A program made the position numbers and the translations under genes. Below the pieces are notes generated by a model. The model was not told the origin of the DNA. It searched no databases and worked only from the letters and a program-made list of their open reading frames with translations. This document shows positions 51,549 through 60,703 of a DNA stretch of 64,000 nucleotides, piece by piece (the first letter of the stretch is position 1; each line of letters begins with the position of its first letter). Source of the DNA: Leucobacter sp. G161 (lineage in GTDB: Bacteria; Actinomycetota; Actinomycetes; Actinomycetales; Microbacteriaceae); contig NZ_LOHP01000017.1 of NCBI RefSeq assembly GCF_001482305.1, positions 159,629 to 223,628 on the forward strand, read 5' to 3'.

Positions 51549-52781
51549 ATGCAAATTGTGAAGGACAGCAAACGTGCCGTGAAGCTCGCCAAGCGGGTCC
51601 TCAAGGGGCGTCGCGCCTACTTCGAACTCAAGGGGCTGCTCGCTGAACGTGGCGAGCTCCCCGAGCAGCGATTCCGCGTCGGGGTGTACTTTGCCGACAG
51701 CGACGTGAACATCTATCAGATGCGCCAGTGGTACGCGCCCCTGCAAGAGCTCGCCAAAACTCATCCCGTTGTGCTCATTGCTCGCAACGCAGCTGGTGCG
51801 CTCCAACTCATGCGCGAGAGCGATCTCGACGTTGCTTTCGTCCCCAAGGTCACCGGCATCGAGAAGTTCATCGACACGCAGCAACTTGATGTGATCCTCT
51901 ACGTCAACCAGAACACTCGCAACTTCCAGATGATGCGGTATGGCGAGCGCTGGCACGTCTTCATCAACCACGGTGAGAGCGACAAAATGTACATGACGAG
52001 TAATCAGTACAAGACGTACGATTACGCGTTTGTTGCGGGCGATGCTGCGCGGGCTCGGCTCGCCAAGGCACTGTGGCAGTACGACGTTGAGTCGCGCACC
52101 ATGGCGATTGGTCGTCCGCAGACGGATCACCTGGGCGGGGAGCCTGCGTACACGCCCGACGATCGCACCGTCGTGTTCTACGCGCCGACGTGGGAGGGGG
52201 ATCGGCCTGCTGCGAGCTACGGATCAGTGTTGACGCACGGCGAGACCCTGGTCAGGCAGCTCATCGCAACCGGGCGACATCGCGTCATCTACCGACCGCA
52301 CCCGCGCTCGGGCGTCGTAAGCCCCGAGTTCGGGGCCGCGAACGAGCGGATCATCGCCATGCTGGCCGAGGCAAACCAGGCCGATAGCTCAGCGCAGCAC
52401 GTCTATGACGAGTCCCCGGTGCTCGGGTGGCAGTTGCGTCTGCCCGACGTTGCAATCTGCGATATCTCCGCGATGGTCTACGACCGGCTTGCAACGGGTC
52501 GGCCACTCATGGTGACGCGCCCACTGTCACCGGAGGCCGAGGTCGATGAGGGCGGCTACCTCAGCGTGTGCGAGTGGCTCGACGCGGCCGAAACTCCCGA
52601 CATCGTCGCTGTGCTCGACCGAGTCATCGGGGATACGGTCGCCCGTGAGCGTCTTGGAGAATGGTCGACACGCTACTTCGGTGACACCTCGTCGGGGGCG
52701 CCGACTCGCCGATTCCATGCCGCGATCGAGACGCTGCTGGATCGAGCCGACGCCGAACGAGCCGCCGCGACGCGCGAGTAG
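51549..52781 (+). CDS. CDP-glycerol glycerophosphotransferase-like protein (single TagF-type domain)
   Basis: A protein of 410 residues, related to TagB/TagF. A basic amphipathic N-terminus (KDSKRAVKLAKRVLKGRRAYFELK) may bind the membrane. Motifs: ERWHVFINHGESDKMYM, VVFYAPTWEGDRP, RVIYRPHPRSG, VAICDISAMVYDRLATGRPLMV. The family's D(Y/F)SS is replaced by CDISAM, and the HG is present as NHGES. ATG at 51549 lies 6 nt after TATTCT (leaderless). Together with the tandem TagF gene and the GT2 gene it points to a phosphopolyol wall polymer. Confidence 0.85.
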   Translation: MQIVKDSKRAVKLAKRVLKGRRAYFELKGLLAERGELPEQRFRVGVYFADSDVNIYQMRQWYAPLQELAKTHPVVLIARNAAGALQLMRESDLDVAFVPKVTGIEKFIDTQQLDVILYVNQNTRNFQMMRYGERWHVFINHGESDKMYMTSNQYKTYDYAFVAGDAARARLAKALWQYDVESRTMAIGRPQTDHLGGEPAYTPDDRTVVFYAPTWEGDRPAASYGSVLTHGETLVRQLIATGRHRVIYRPHPRSGVVSPEFGAANERIIAMLAEANQADSSAQHVYDESPVLGWQLRLPDVAICDISAMVYDRLATGRPLMVTRPLSPEAEVDEGGYLSVCEWLDAAETPDIVAVLDRVIGDTVARERLGEWSTRYFGDTSSGAPTRRFHAAIETLLDRADAERAAATRE

Positions 52782-52906
52782 TGGCGGAGCGGGTCACGCG
52801 AGATCTGCAGCGGCATGCCCAAACAGGAGCCGTGAGAAAGCTGCCAGAGTTCACGGGCTCGGCACACCATGCTCACAGACCCTCGTTCATTTGGTAGGTT
52901 AGTGGG

Positions 52907-53953
52907 GTGCTGCCAGAAACCCCGTCATCGTCGTCTGATGCATTGCCGGACGTGGGGTTCGGCGCTGCTGAAACCGCTTCCCCCGCACCCTCAAGCGAGG
53001 TGCCGCCTCCTGTGAGCGCCCCCGCGGCACCGCGTGTGCGGCGAAGCCGCACGGCTGCGCCCGGCGAGGTAGCGGCTCCGGAATCAAGTGACGCGCCTGC
53101 GGCGCCAGCTCCGGCGCGAAACCGCATTGAGGTGCCGACCCCGTCGGTCGTGCGGGCGCGAGAGCGCGGACGCATCGCCGAGCAGAACCCCGTGGTGCTC
53201 CGCACCGAGATGCTGACCAAGGTCTACGGGAGCACGGTCGCGGCGAACGAAGTGTCGTTTGAAGTGCACGCGGGATCACTCACCGGTGTCGTCGGTCCGA
53301 ACGGTGCGGGTAAGACGACGACGCTGTCGATGATTAGTGGGCTGCTGCGCCCGAGCTCTGGCCGAGTCTCCGTGGGAGACGTCGATGTGTGGGCTGACGG
53401 GGCAGCTGCGAAGCGCCTCATCGGAACGCTCCCTGATAGGCTCCGACTCTTTGACCGCCTGACAGGTGCACAGCTGCTCTATTACTCTGGCGTGCTGCAC
53501 GGCGTCGCCGAGGCTGAGGTCGCCAAGCGCAGTGCCGAACTGGCTCAGGCGTTCGGGCTCGAATCTGCGCTCGACCGACTGGTCTCCGACTATTCCGCGG
53601 GTATGCAGAAGAAGATTGCCCTTGCATGCTCGATGATTCACGCCCCCGATGTGCTGGTACTCGACGAGCCGTTCGAAGCGATTGACCCCGTCTCTGCCGC
53701 AAATGTGACGGACACCCTCGAAAAGTACGTTGGCGGTGGCGGAAGCGTCGTCATGTCGAGCCACAGCCTCGAACTCATCCAGCGGGTGTGCGACCACGTC
53801 GTCATCATCGTTGACGGTTCCGTTATCGCGCAGGGCACCGTCGATGCGGTCCGCGATGGCATCAGCCTCGAAGACCGTTTCCGCGCCCTCACCGGTGTCG
53901 ACGAGTCGCAGAAGGGGCTGCAGTGGTTGCACGGCTCTTCCGACTCCGAGTAG
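52907..53953 (+). CDS. ABC transporter ATP-binding protein with disordered N-terminus
   Basis: An ATPase of 348 residues. The first ~95 are Ala/Pro/Ser-rich and disordered, an addition not usual for the family. The domain follows with LTKVYGSTVAANEVSF, Walker A GPNGAGKTTT, Q-loop region LPDRLRLFDRLTGAQLL, signature YSAGMQKKIALA (replacing LSGGQ), Walker B VLVLDEPFEAIDP and H-loop SSHSLELI. GTG at 52907 lies 6 nt after TAGGTT, so it is probably leaderless. The permease gene overlaps its 3' end by 31 nt. Confidence 0.9.
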   Translation: MLPETPSSSSDALPDVGFGAAETASPAPSSEVPPPVSAPAAPRVRRSRTAAPGEVAAPESSDAPAAPAPARNRIEVPTPSVVRARERGRIAEQNPVVLRTEMLTKVYGSTVAANEVSFEVHAGSLTGVVGPNGAGKTTTLSMISGLLRPSSGRVSVGDVDVWADGAAAKRLIGTLPDRLRLFDRLTGAQLLYYSGVLHGVAEAEVAKRSAELAQAFGLESALDRLVSDYSAGMQKKIALACSMIHAPDVLVLDEPFEAIDPVSAANVTDTLEKYVGGGGSVVMSSHSLELIQRVCDHVVIIVDGSVIAQGTVDAVRDGISLEDRFRALTGVDESQKGLQWLHGSSDSE

Positions 53954-55494
53954 CGGCAGCAGGGGGCCTCTTCCGAGGCTCGGTCACGCGAGGGATTCGC
54001 GTCGCCATCCTCATTCTGCTGTGCTTCGCTGCGGCAGCACTCGCTCCGTTCGTGACGTCCTGGCTGACGGCGCCGGGATCGCTGCGCACCGTGCTCGACG
54101 TGATGATCGGTGGCGTCGTGCTCGCGGCCGCGCTGCTCGTGCCATTCTTCGACAACCGACGGAACCTGGTGCCCAGGCAGTTCGCACAGTTCCCATCGGG
54201 CGCCGGACGCGTCGCCTGGGGGCTGCTGGTCACCACCGTGATGAGCTGGCCGTTCCTCGTGATGCTGGTCTGGCTCGTTGCCTTCTGGTGTGCTCGCCCC
54301 GAGTGGCAGGCGAGCGGAGGTATCGCGCCGCTGGCGCTCGTGCTCGCCGCGCTGTTCGCGATCGTCGCCGTGCGGTTTGCCTCCGGGCTGGCGCAGCTCA
54401 TCGTCGGTGAGCGGTACGCAGGGGGACTGCGCCTGACCGGTGGCGTGCTGACGATTGCGCTCTTGCCGCTCCTGGTGTTTGTGATCGCGGAGAGCCTGCG
54501 ATCCGCGACGAACCAGGTGCTTATTGACGCCGCCGGAGTGCTTGCCTGGACACCGTTCGGTGCCCCCTTCGCGGCGATTGCCGATGCAAGCGCGGGAGAC
54601 CTCACGACAGCCGCGACACGCCTCGCGGTTGTGGGCTCGACGATCGTGTTGCTCGCCATCGCGTGGTTCGGGATCACGAGCAGGTCGCTGCGCTCGATCG
54701 AGCGTCCTCGTGACGTGCTCAGTGCACGCCGCGGACTCGGCTGGTTCGAACGTTTCCCTGCGCGGCCTGCTCCGGTCATCGCGGCTCGTCAGCTTACTTA
54801 CTGGCAACGCGACCCGCGGTACCGCATCGCCCTGATTGCGCTGCCTATCGCGCCGGCGGCGATCGTTGCCGCGTTCCTCATCGCCGGCGCCGACGTTCGG
54901 CTTGCCGCTGCACTCCCGCTGCCGATCTTCATGCTGTTGCTCGGCTGGGCGCAACATAACGACATCGCGATGGATTCGACTGCGATCTGGGAGCACGTCG
55001 CGAGCGGTATCAAGGGATGGGCAGACCGCGCCGGCAGGCTCGCTCCCGCGCTCTTCTTTGGCGTCCCAGCGGCGATCATTGGGTCGAGTATCACGGTGAC
55101 GTTCATGGGGGACTGGCGGGTGTTGCCAGCTGTGATCGGTATGAATATCGGCGTCCTGTGTATCGCGACGGGTGTCGCGAGCGTATTTTCGGCGCTCATG
55201 CCGTACCCGGCAACCCGGCCGGGGGACAGCCCGTTCGTGCAGCCGCAGTGGTCGGGTTCGGGCTCGGGAACCTCGCAGACGATCTCCATGCTCGTGGCAC
55301 TGGTGCTCTCGATCGCCCCGGTCTGGATATCGGCCGTCGCGATCGCCGAAGTCTCATTCCTTGGCAACATGTGGGCGCTCCTATTCGGAATCGGGTTCGG
55401 CCTCGCGGTGCTCCTCGGCGGAGTGGCGATCGGTGGTCGCATCTTCGATAAGCAGGGGCCTGAGATTCTCGCGGTCACGCAGATCTTCGACTAA
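53923..55494 (+). CDS. ABC exporter membrane subunit
   Basis: A polytopic membrane protein of 523 residues with about 11-12 hydrophobic segments, beginning ILILLCFAAAALAPFVTSWL. The two halves are joined by a cytoplasmic stretch (RSLRSIERPRDVLSARRGLGWFERFPARPAPVIAARQLTYWQRDPRYR) typical of large ABC-2-like permeases. GTG at 53923 has AAGGGG upstream and lies inside the ATPase gene, so the two are co-translated and form one transporter. The cargo is unknown; the neighbouring surface-polymer genes are suggestive only. Confidence 0.85.
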   Translation: MVARLFRLRVAAAGGLFRGSVTRGIRVAILILLCFAAAALAPFVTSWLTAPGSLRTVLDVMIGGVVLAAALLVPFFDNRRNLVPRQFAQFPSGAGRVAWGLLVTTVMSWPFLVMLVWLVAFWCARPEWQASGGIAPLALVLAALFAIVAVRFASGLAQLIVGERYAGGLRLTGGVLTIALLPLLVFVIAESLRSATNQVLIDAAGVLAWTPFGAPFAAIADASAGDLTTAATRLAVVGSTIVLLAIAWFGITSRSLRSIERPRDVLSARRGLGWFERFPARPAPVIAARQLTYWQRDPRYRIALIALPIAPAAIVAAFLIAGADVRLAAALPLPIFMLLLGWAQHNDIAMDSTAIWEHVASGIKGWADRAGRLAPALFFGVPAAIIGSSITVTFMGDWRVLPAVIGMNIGVLCIATGVASVFSALMPYPATRPGDSPFVQPQWSGSGSGTSQTISMLVALVLSIAPVWISAVAIAEVSFLGNMWALLFGIGFGLAVLLGGVAIGGRIFDKQGPEILAVTQIFD

Positions 55495-55539
55495 CACATT
55501 CGCCGGGCGTTCCCGCGCTCGAGCGGGTAGAATGTCGGT

Positions 55540-55812
55540 ATGGGTATTTTCTCGCGTAACGCACCGGAAACAGGTGGCGGCCTCGACGTTCTCGATCGCG
55601 AACTAGAAGAGCTTCTCGAGGACTCGCAGATTGAGGATGGCGACCACGAGCGCTTTTCTCACTATGTGCCAAAAGACAAGATTGTCGAGTCTGCAGTCAC
55701 GGGCAAGTCAGTCCGCGCACTGTGCGGGAAGAAGTGGACGCCGTCACGCGATCCCGAGCGCTTCCCGGTCTGCCCGGACTGCAAGAAGGTCTACGAGCGG
55801 ATGAAGAAGTAG
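55540..55812 (+). CDS. DUF3039-family small protein
   Basis: An actinobacterial protein of 90 residues. The C-terminal half has a probable zinc site: ALCGKKWTPSRDPERFPVCPDCKKVYE, with Cys in CGK, CPDC; a conserved HYV in the middle (FSHYVPKDKI). No function is known to me. TAGAAT lies 6 nt before the ATG, the leaderless layout. It stands alone, followed by a terminator shared with pncB. Confidence 0.88.
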   Translation: MGIFSRNAPETGGGLDVLDRELEELLEDSQIEDGDHERFSHYVPKDKIVESAVTGKSVRALCGKKWTPSRDPERFPVCPDCKKVYERMKK

Positions 55813-55858
55813 TTTCTCCCATTCCACCGCCACCGCGCGCTTAGCCGATGCCGCTGAC

Positions 55859-55901
55859 GCGAAAACCCATCACTGTGACGTCAACAGTGATGGGTTTTCG
55901 C
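55859..55901. terminator. Bidirectional terminator between DUF3039 and pncB
   Basis: A perfect 18-bp stem (GCGAAAACCCATCACTGT with 55884-55901) around a 7-nt loop. Each arm has an A/T run (AAAA, TTTT) near its outer end, serving both directions. Confidence 0.85.
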
Positions 55902-55938
55902 GTAGGTGATGCCTCCGCGGAGCGGTGGTGCCCCGGTC

Positions 55939-57261
55939 CTAGCGGTACTCGGTTGGGATCGCCGGATCGCCTCGGGTGAGGCTCATCGCGACACGCGGGA
56001 GCTCCGCGACTGACTCGCGGTGGCGATCACGGGCGAGCGCGATACCGTCCGCACCAACGTACTGCGGCTGCACCTCGCCGCCGATGACGAGATGCTCGAG
56101 CACCTCGCGGCTGCTCTCTGCAACATCCGCGCCCTCGGCTTCGCCTCCCGGGCCGTCACCGAGGAAGACGAGCTCTGCCCGTGCAGCGCCGCGGGCGTTG
56201 TGCAGTCGGCGCACGCTCTTGCGCCCGCCGACGGAGGCTTTGTCGGTGCTCTTCTTGGCGACGGACACCCATTCGCCGTTGTCGTCCTCGCGGGCGACGA
56301 GCTTGTAGACCATGCCCATCGTTGGGCTGCCGGACCCGACGACGACGGAGGTGCCGACCCCGAAGGAATCGACGGGGGAGGCAGCGAGCGCCGCAACCGT
56401 GTGCTCGTCGAGGTCGTTCGTGACGGTGATGCGGGTGTGTGTCGCACCGAGCGAGTCGAGCAGCTCGCGCACTTCGACGACAACTACGGGAAGGTCACCG
56501 GAGTCGATGCGTACGGCGCCGAGCCCGGTGCCGGCAACCTCGACCGCGGTGCGGACGCCCTGTTCGGTGTCGTAGGTGTCGACGAGCAGCGTGGTGTCCG
56601 GGCCGAACGCCGCGATCTGCGCTTCGAAGGCCTCACGCTCGCTGTCGTGGAGCAGCGTGAAGGAGTGCGCGGCGGTGCCCATCGTTGGGATCCCGTAGCT
56701 GCGGCCGGCCTCGAGGTTCGAGGTCGCGCTGAAACCGGCTACATAGGCTGCGCGTGCCGCAGCGACAGCGCTGCGCTCGCTGGTGCGGCGCGAACCCATC
56801 TCGGCGAGGGGCTTGCCGTTCGCCGCGTAGACCATGCGTGATGCGGCGGTCGCGACCGCCGAATCGTAGTTCATGATGCTCAGGGCGAGCGTCTCGAGGA
56901 TGACGCCCTCCGCGAAGCTCGCTTCAACCGTGATGATTGGGGAGCCAGGGAAGAACACTTCGCCCTCGGGATAGCCCCAGATGTCACCGGTGAACCTGTA
57001 GTTTGCGAGCCAGTCAATGGTGTCCGCGCTGACGACGTTGTTTGCGCGAAGGAACTCGAGCTCGGCATCGCCGAAACGGAAGTCGGTGATGGCTTCGAGG
57101 AGGCGCCCGGTGCCGGCGACGACGCCGTAGCGTCGCGCCCCCGAGAGCCTGCGCGCGAACAGCTCGAACACGCTGTTTCGGTGCGCAGTGCCGGCCTTCA
57201 GCGCGGCGTCGACCATGGTCAGCTCGTAGTGATCCGTGAGCAAAGCAGTAGAAGTGTTCAC
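55939..57261 (-). CDS. pncB: Nicotinate phosphoribosyltransferase
   Basis: Converts nicotinate and PRPP to nicotinate mononucleotide in NAD salvage; 440 residues, the usual length. Signatures: TALLTDHYELTMVDAAL, FELFARRL, MGSRRTSERSAVAAARAAYVAGFSATSNLEAG, the catalytic-His region GTAAHSFTLLH, DTYDTEQG, VRIDSGDL, and GVGTSVVVGSGSPTMGMVYKLV. GTG at 57261 lies 6 nt after TATGCT (leaderless). It ends 13 bp before the downstream edge of dnaE2 on the same strand but has its own promoter. It is in the same window as nudC, which breaks NAD down, though not linked to it. Confidence 0.93.
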   Translation of the reverse strand: MNTSTALLTDHYELTMVDAALKAGTAHRNSVFELFARRLSGARRYGVVAGTGRLLEAITDFRFGDAELEFLRANNVVSADTIDWLANYRFTGDIWGYPEGEVFFPGSPIITVEASFAEGVILETLALSIMNYDSAVATAASRMVYAANGKPLAEMGSRRTSERSAVAAARAAYVAGFSATSNLEAGRSYGIPTMGTAAHSFTLLHDSEREAFEAQIAAFGPDTTLLVDTYDTEQGVRTAVEVAGTGLGAVRIDSGDLPVVVVEVRELLDSLGATHTRITVTNDLDEHTVAALAASPVDSFGVGTSVVVGSGSPTMGMVYKLVAREDDNGEWVSVAKKSTDKASVGGRKSVRRLHNARGAARAELVFLGDGPGGEAEGADVAESSREVLEHLVIGGEVQPQYVGADGIALARDRHRESVAELPRVAMSLTRGDPAIPTEYR

Positions 57262-57274
57262 CTCGCCAGCATAG

Positions 57275-60200
57275 CTAACGGAAGTCGCGTGACGCGATAG
57301 CCTGCGGCGCCGGAAGCGGCTCGAAGCTGTGAGCGATGACGTTGAACACCCCCTCGGGAGAGCTGTCCGCTACGCCGCGCACGATGAGTGCCGGTGAGGA
57401 CTGCGCCACGAACCGGTGTGCCTGCCACACCTTTGCCCACACGACAATGTTTACCGTGCCGCGTTCGTCCTCGAGCGTGATGAACGTCACACCGGCAGCT
57501 GTGCCGGGCCGCTGCCGGTGGGTGACGAGTCCGGCGACGGCGACGGTGGAGCCGTTTGCGGCAGTGCGCGCGAGGTCCGAACGCATGATCTTGCGTGCGT
57601 CCAACGTCTCTCGCAGCAGTGCGAGCGGATGGGTGCCGGTTGCGACCCCCGTCGTCCAGAGATCGAGCGACGTCTGTTCCGCATCGGTGAGCACAGGGAG
57701 CAGCGGCGGCTGCACGTACACGGCGATACCCGGCAGAAACCGATCCCGGTTCTCGGAAGCCGGGCCCGCGCCCCAGAGCGCGTCGCGGCGACTGAGCCCG
57801 AGACCCGCGCATGCACCCGAGGAAGCGAGCGCCTCGAGCTGCTCCTTGTCGAGATCCGCCCGCCTGGCGAGATCAGCGAGATCGGCGAATGGCCCGTTCG
57901 AGCGGGCCGCAACGATCCGCTCGGCCACCCGAGCCCCGATCCCGCGCACCTCGGCGAGCCCGAGCCGCACCGCGAAGCGGCCGTCGCGGCGATGCTTCCC
58001 GCTCGTATCCGGGGCGGTGTCGTCGAACGGGCCGACCTGCGGCTGGTCGTGCGCGGCGCACTCGGGAAACCCGGTCGGTGCCAATGGGGTTGCCGAGCCG
58101 TCGGATTCAACACCCGCGTGCACCGCCGAGTGCTGCACGTCGGGCGGCAGCACGGCAACACCGTGCCGCTTCGCGTCCTCGGCGAGGCTGCGCGCCGAGT
58201 AGAACCCCATCGGCTGCGACTGTAACAACCCCGCGAGAAACACCGCCGGGTAGTGCAGCTTCAGCCATGAGCTCACGTACACGATGAGCGCGAAACTGAT
58301 CGAGTGGCTCTCGGCAAATCCGAAGTCGGCGAAGGACTCGAGTTGGGTGTACACGAGCTGCGCCTGTTCGCCGTCGATGCCGTTGGCGCGCATGCCGGCG
58401 AAGATCTTCTCGCGCAGCGAATCCATGCGCTCCTTGCCGCGCTTCGAGCCCATGGAACGCCGCAGCAGATCCGCGTCCTCGCCCGTGCACCCGCCGACGG
58501 TCGTCGCGATCTGCATGAGCTGCTCCTGGAAGAGGGGGATCCCGAGCGTGCGCGCGAGCACCGGTTCGAGACTCGGGTGCGAGTACGTGATCTCCTCCTT
58601 CCCAGCTCGGCGCCGCAGGTACGGGTGCACCGCGCCACCCTGGATCGGGCCTGGCCGGATGAGCGCGATCTCGATGACGAGATCGTAGAAGCTGCGAGGC
58701 CTGAGCCTGGGCAGGGTGTTGAGCTGGGCACGGCTCTCGACCTGGAAGACACCGATCGCGTCGCCCCGGCAGAGCATGTCGTAGACGCCGGCCTCTTCTT
58801 TGGGGATCGTGTCGAAGGTCCACTCCTCGCCGGTTGCCGCCGTCACCATGCGGAGCGTTTTATCGATCGCGCTGAGCATGCCGAGGCCGAGCAGGTCGAA
58901 CTTCACGAGCCGCATTGCTGCGCAGTCGTCCTTGTCCCACTGCAACACCGTGCGGTTGTCCATGCGTGCGTGCTCGATCGGGCAGACCTCACCGACTGGT
59001 CGCTCAGTGAGCACCATGCCTCCCGAGTGGATGCCGAGGTGCCTGGGTGCCCCCTTGAACTCGCTTGCAAGTCGGAGCACGGGCTCCGGGATCGCCGCGT
59101 AGGGGGAACGCGGGTCGTCGGCCGGGGTATTGCCCGGTTTGCCCTGGCGTTCTCTTCGCTGTGTCCGCTCGCTGCCAGCGTCGCGCGCGTTCCCGGTCTT
59201 GTGGACCGGGGTCGGCGTGTGCTCGGCCGCGCCCCCGTCGGCCTGCGAATCACTGACCTCGGGGAAGTCGTCGTGGTGGCTGATGCTCGCCGTCCATGCC
59301 CGCTGCTCAGTGGGGCTGTAGCCGAGCGCCTTCGCCGCGTCGCGGATCGCCGCCTTCGGGCGGTACGTGATGACGTTCGCGACCTGCGCGGCGTTGCGCC
59401 TGCCGTACGTTGCGTACACATACTGGATCATCTCCTCGCGCCGCTCGGAATCAAAGTCGACGTCGATGTCCGGCTCCTCCTCGCGCAGGCTCGACAGGAA
59501 GCGTTCGAACGGCAGACCGTAGAAGATTGAATCGACCGAGGTGACCTTCAACAGGTAGCAGATTGCTGAGTTTGCGGCGGAGCCGCGCCCCTGGCAGAGG
59601 ATCCCGCGCGATCGCGCCTCTCGCACAATGTCGTGCACGATGAGGAAGTAGCCGGGAAAATCGAGCTGCTCGATGACGTCGAGCTCGCGTTCGATCCGCT
59701 CTCTGCGTGGCGCATCGAGGGCGTCTTGACCGGCACCGTAGCGCTCCGCGGCGCCCTGCCAGACGAGCTCCCGCAGCCAGCTCATTTGGGTGTGCCCCTC
59801 GGGGAGATCGAGCTTGGGGAGCCGGGGCGTCGCCTCCCTGAGCGAGAACGCGAGTTCGCGCGCGAGTGGCACCGTGCGGGCGACGGCATCGGGATGCAGA
59901 GCGAAGTGACGGAGCATCGCAGCCGGGCTGCGCAGGTGCGCGGCCCCCGAGGCAGGCAGATGCGGATCGAGCTCGGTGAGGCTGCGCCTCGCCCGGACCG
60001 CTGCCATCGCCTCGGCGGTGCGGGTCTCGGGCCTGGTCGCCGCGTGCACCGCACCCGTCGCAAGTGTCGGCAGCCCTGCCTCGGAAGCGAGCGCCGCGAG
60101 CCGTGCGTTGCGCTCATCGTCACCCGGGTGCCCGTGGTTCGTGAGCTCGACGAACACGTTGTCGTACCCGAAGAGCGCGGTGAGCCGGTCGAGCTCGGCG

Positions 60201-60703
60201 CGCGCGGCAGTCTGGCCGAATGTACCGCCCTGCGCGAGCGCCCGCCGCACCGCACCCTTTCTGCAGCCGGTGAGGATCGCCCAGTTGCCGTCCGCGGCCC
60301 CCGCAAGCTCCTCAAGATCGTAGACGGGGCGGCCCTTCTCGCCGCCGGCGAGCTGCCCTTCGGTGATCGCTGAGGCGAGCCGGTGGTAGCCGGCCGTGCC
60401 ACGGGCGAGGGCGAGCAGGTGGGTGCCCGCGGGGTCGGCTGCGCCGAGCTGCGGGGCATCGAGCCCGAGGGTGAGCTCGGCGCCGTAGACGGTGAGGAAC
60501 CCCGGCGCGGCGAGCGCGGCCTCCGCGAACCGGGGCGCGCCGTAGAAGCCGTCGTGGTCGGTGACGGCGAGGCCCGCGATCCCGAGTCTGCGCGCCTCGG
60601 TGACGAGCTCCTCGGGGGAGGACGCGCCGTCGAGGAAGCTGTAGTGGGAGTGCGCGTGCAGCTCCGCATACTCGACTGGCGCGGTGCCGTGACTGTCAGT
60701 CAT
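57275..60703 (-). CDS. dnaE2: Error-prone DNA polymerase III alpha subunit DnaE2
   Basis: The catalytic polymerase of the SOS mutasome, 1142 residues. PHP domain: YAELHAHSHYSFLDGASS, AVTDHDGFYG. Palm: ILCQGRGSAANSAICYLL, the catalytic aspartates in EPDIDVDFDSERR (~411-416), and PRHLGIHSGGMVL. Fingers/thumb and OB fold follow (TFITLEDERGTVNIVVW). Two hydrophilic insertions, at about 485-535 and 863-906, are rich in Gly, Asp, Thr and Pro and probably disordered. ATG overlaps the imuB stop by 8 nt. Last gene of the LexA-controlled operon imuA'-imuB-dnaE2. Confidence 0.94.
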   Translation of the reverse strand: MTDSHGTAPVEYAELHAHSHYSFLDGASSPEELVTEARRLGIAGLAVTDHDGFYGAPRFAEAALAAPGFLTVYGAELTLGLDAPQLGAADPAGTHLLALARGTAGYHRLASAITEGQLAGGEKGRPVYDLEELAGAADGNWAILTGCRKGAVRRALAQGGTFGQTAARAELDRLTALFGYDNVFVELTNHGHPGDDERNARLAALASEAGLPTLATGAVHAATRPETRTAEAMAAVRARRSLTELDPHLPASGAAHLRSPAAMLRHFALHPDAVARTVPLARELAFSLREATPRLPKLDLPEGHTQMSWLRELVWQGAAERYGAGQDALDAPRRERIERELDVIEQLDFPGYFLIVHDIVREARSRGILCQGRGSAANSAICYLLKVTSVDSIFYGLPFERFLSSLREEEPDIDVDFDSERREEMIQYVYATYGRRNAAQVANVITYRPKAAIRDAAKALGYSPTEQRAWTASISHHDDFPEVSDSQADGGAAEHTPTPVHKTGNARDAGSERTQRRERQGKPGNTPADDPRSPYAAIPEPVLRLASEFKGAPRHLGIHSGGMVLTERPVGEVCPIEHARMDNRTVLQWDKDDCAAMRLVKFDLLGLGMLSAIDKTLRMVTAATGEEWTFDTIPKEEAGVYDMLCRGDAIGVFQVESRAQLNTLPRLRPRSFYDLVIEIALIRPGPIQGGAVHPYLRRRAGKEEITYSHPSLEPVLARTLGIPLFQEQLMQIATTVGGCTGEDADLLRRSMGSKRGKERMDSLREKIFAGMRANGIDGEQAQLVYTQLESFADFGFAESHSISFALIVYVSSWLKLHYPAVFLAGLLQSQPMGFYSARSLAEDAKRHGVAVLPPDVQHSAVHAGVESDGSATPLAPTGFPECAAHDQPQVGPFDDTAPDTSGKHRRDGRFAVRLGLAEVRGIGARVAERIVAARSNGPFADLADLARRADLDKEQLEALASSGACAGLGLSRRDALWGAGPASENRDRFLPGIAVYVQPPLLPVLTDAEQTSLDLWTTGVATGTHPLALLRETLDARKIMRSDLARTAANGSTVAVAGLVTHRQRPGTAAGVTFITLEDERGTVNIVVWAKVWQAHRFVAQSSPALIVRGVADSSPEGVFNVIAHSFEPLPAPQAIASRDFR

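Noticed and set aside
53638..54996. A long minus-strand frame across the ABC exporter genes
   Set aside because: Very high Arg/His/Gln content and antisense to membrane-segment codons; a shadow.
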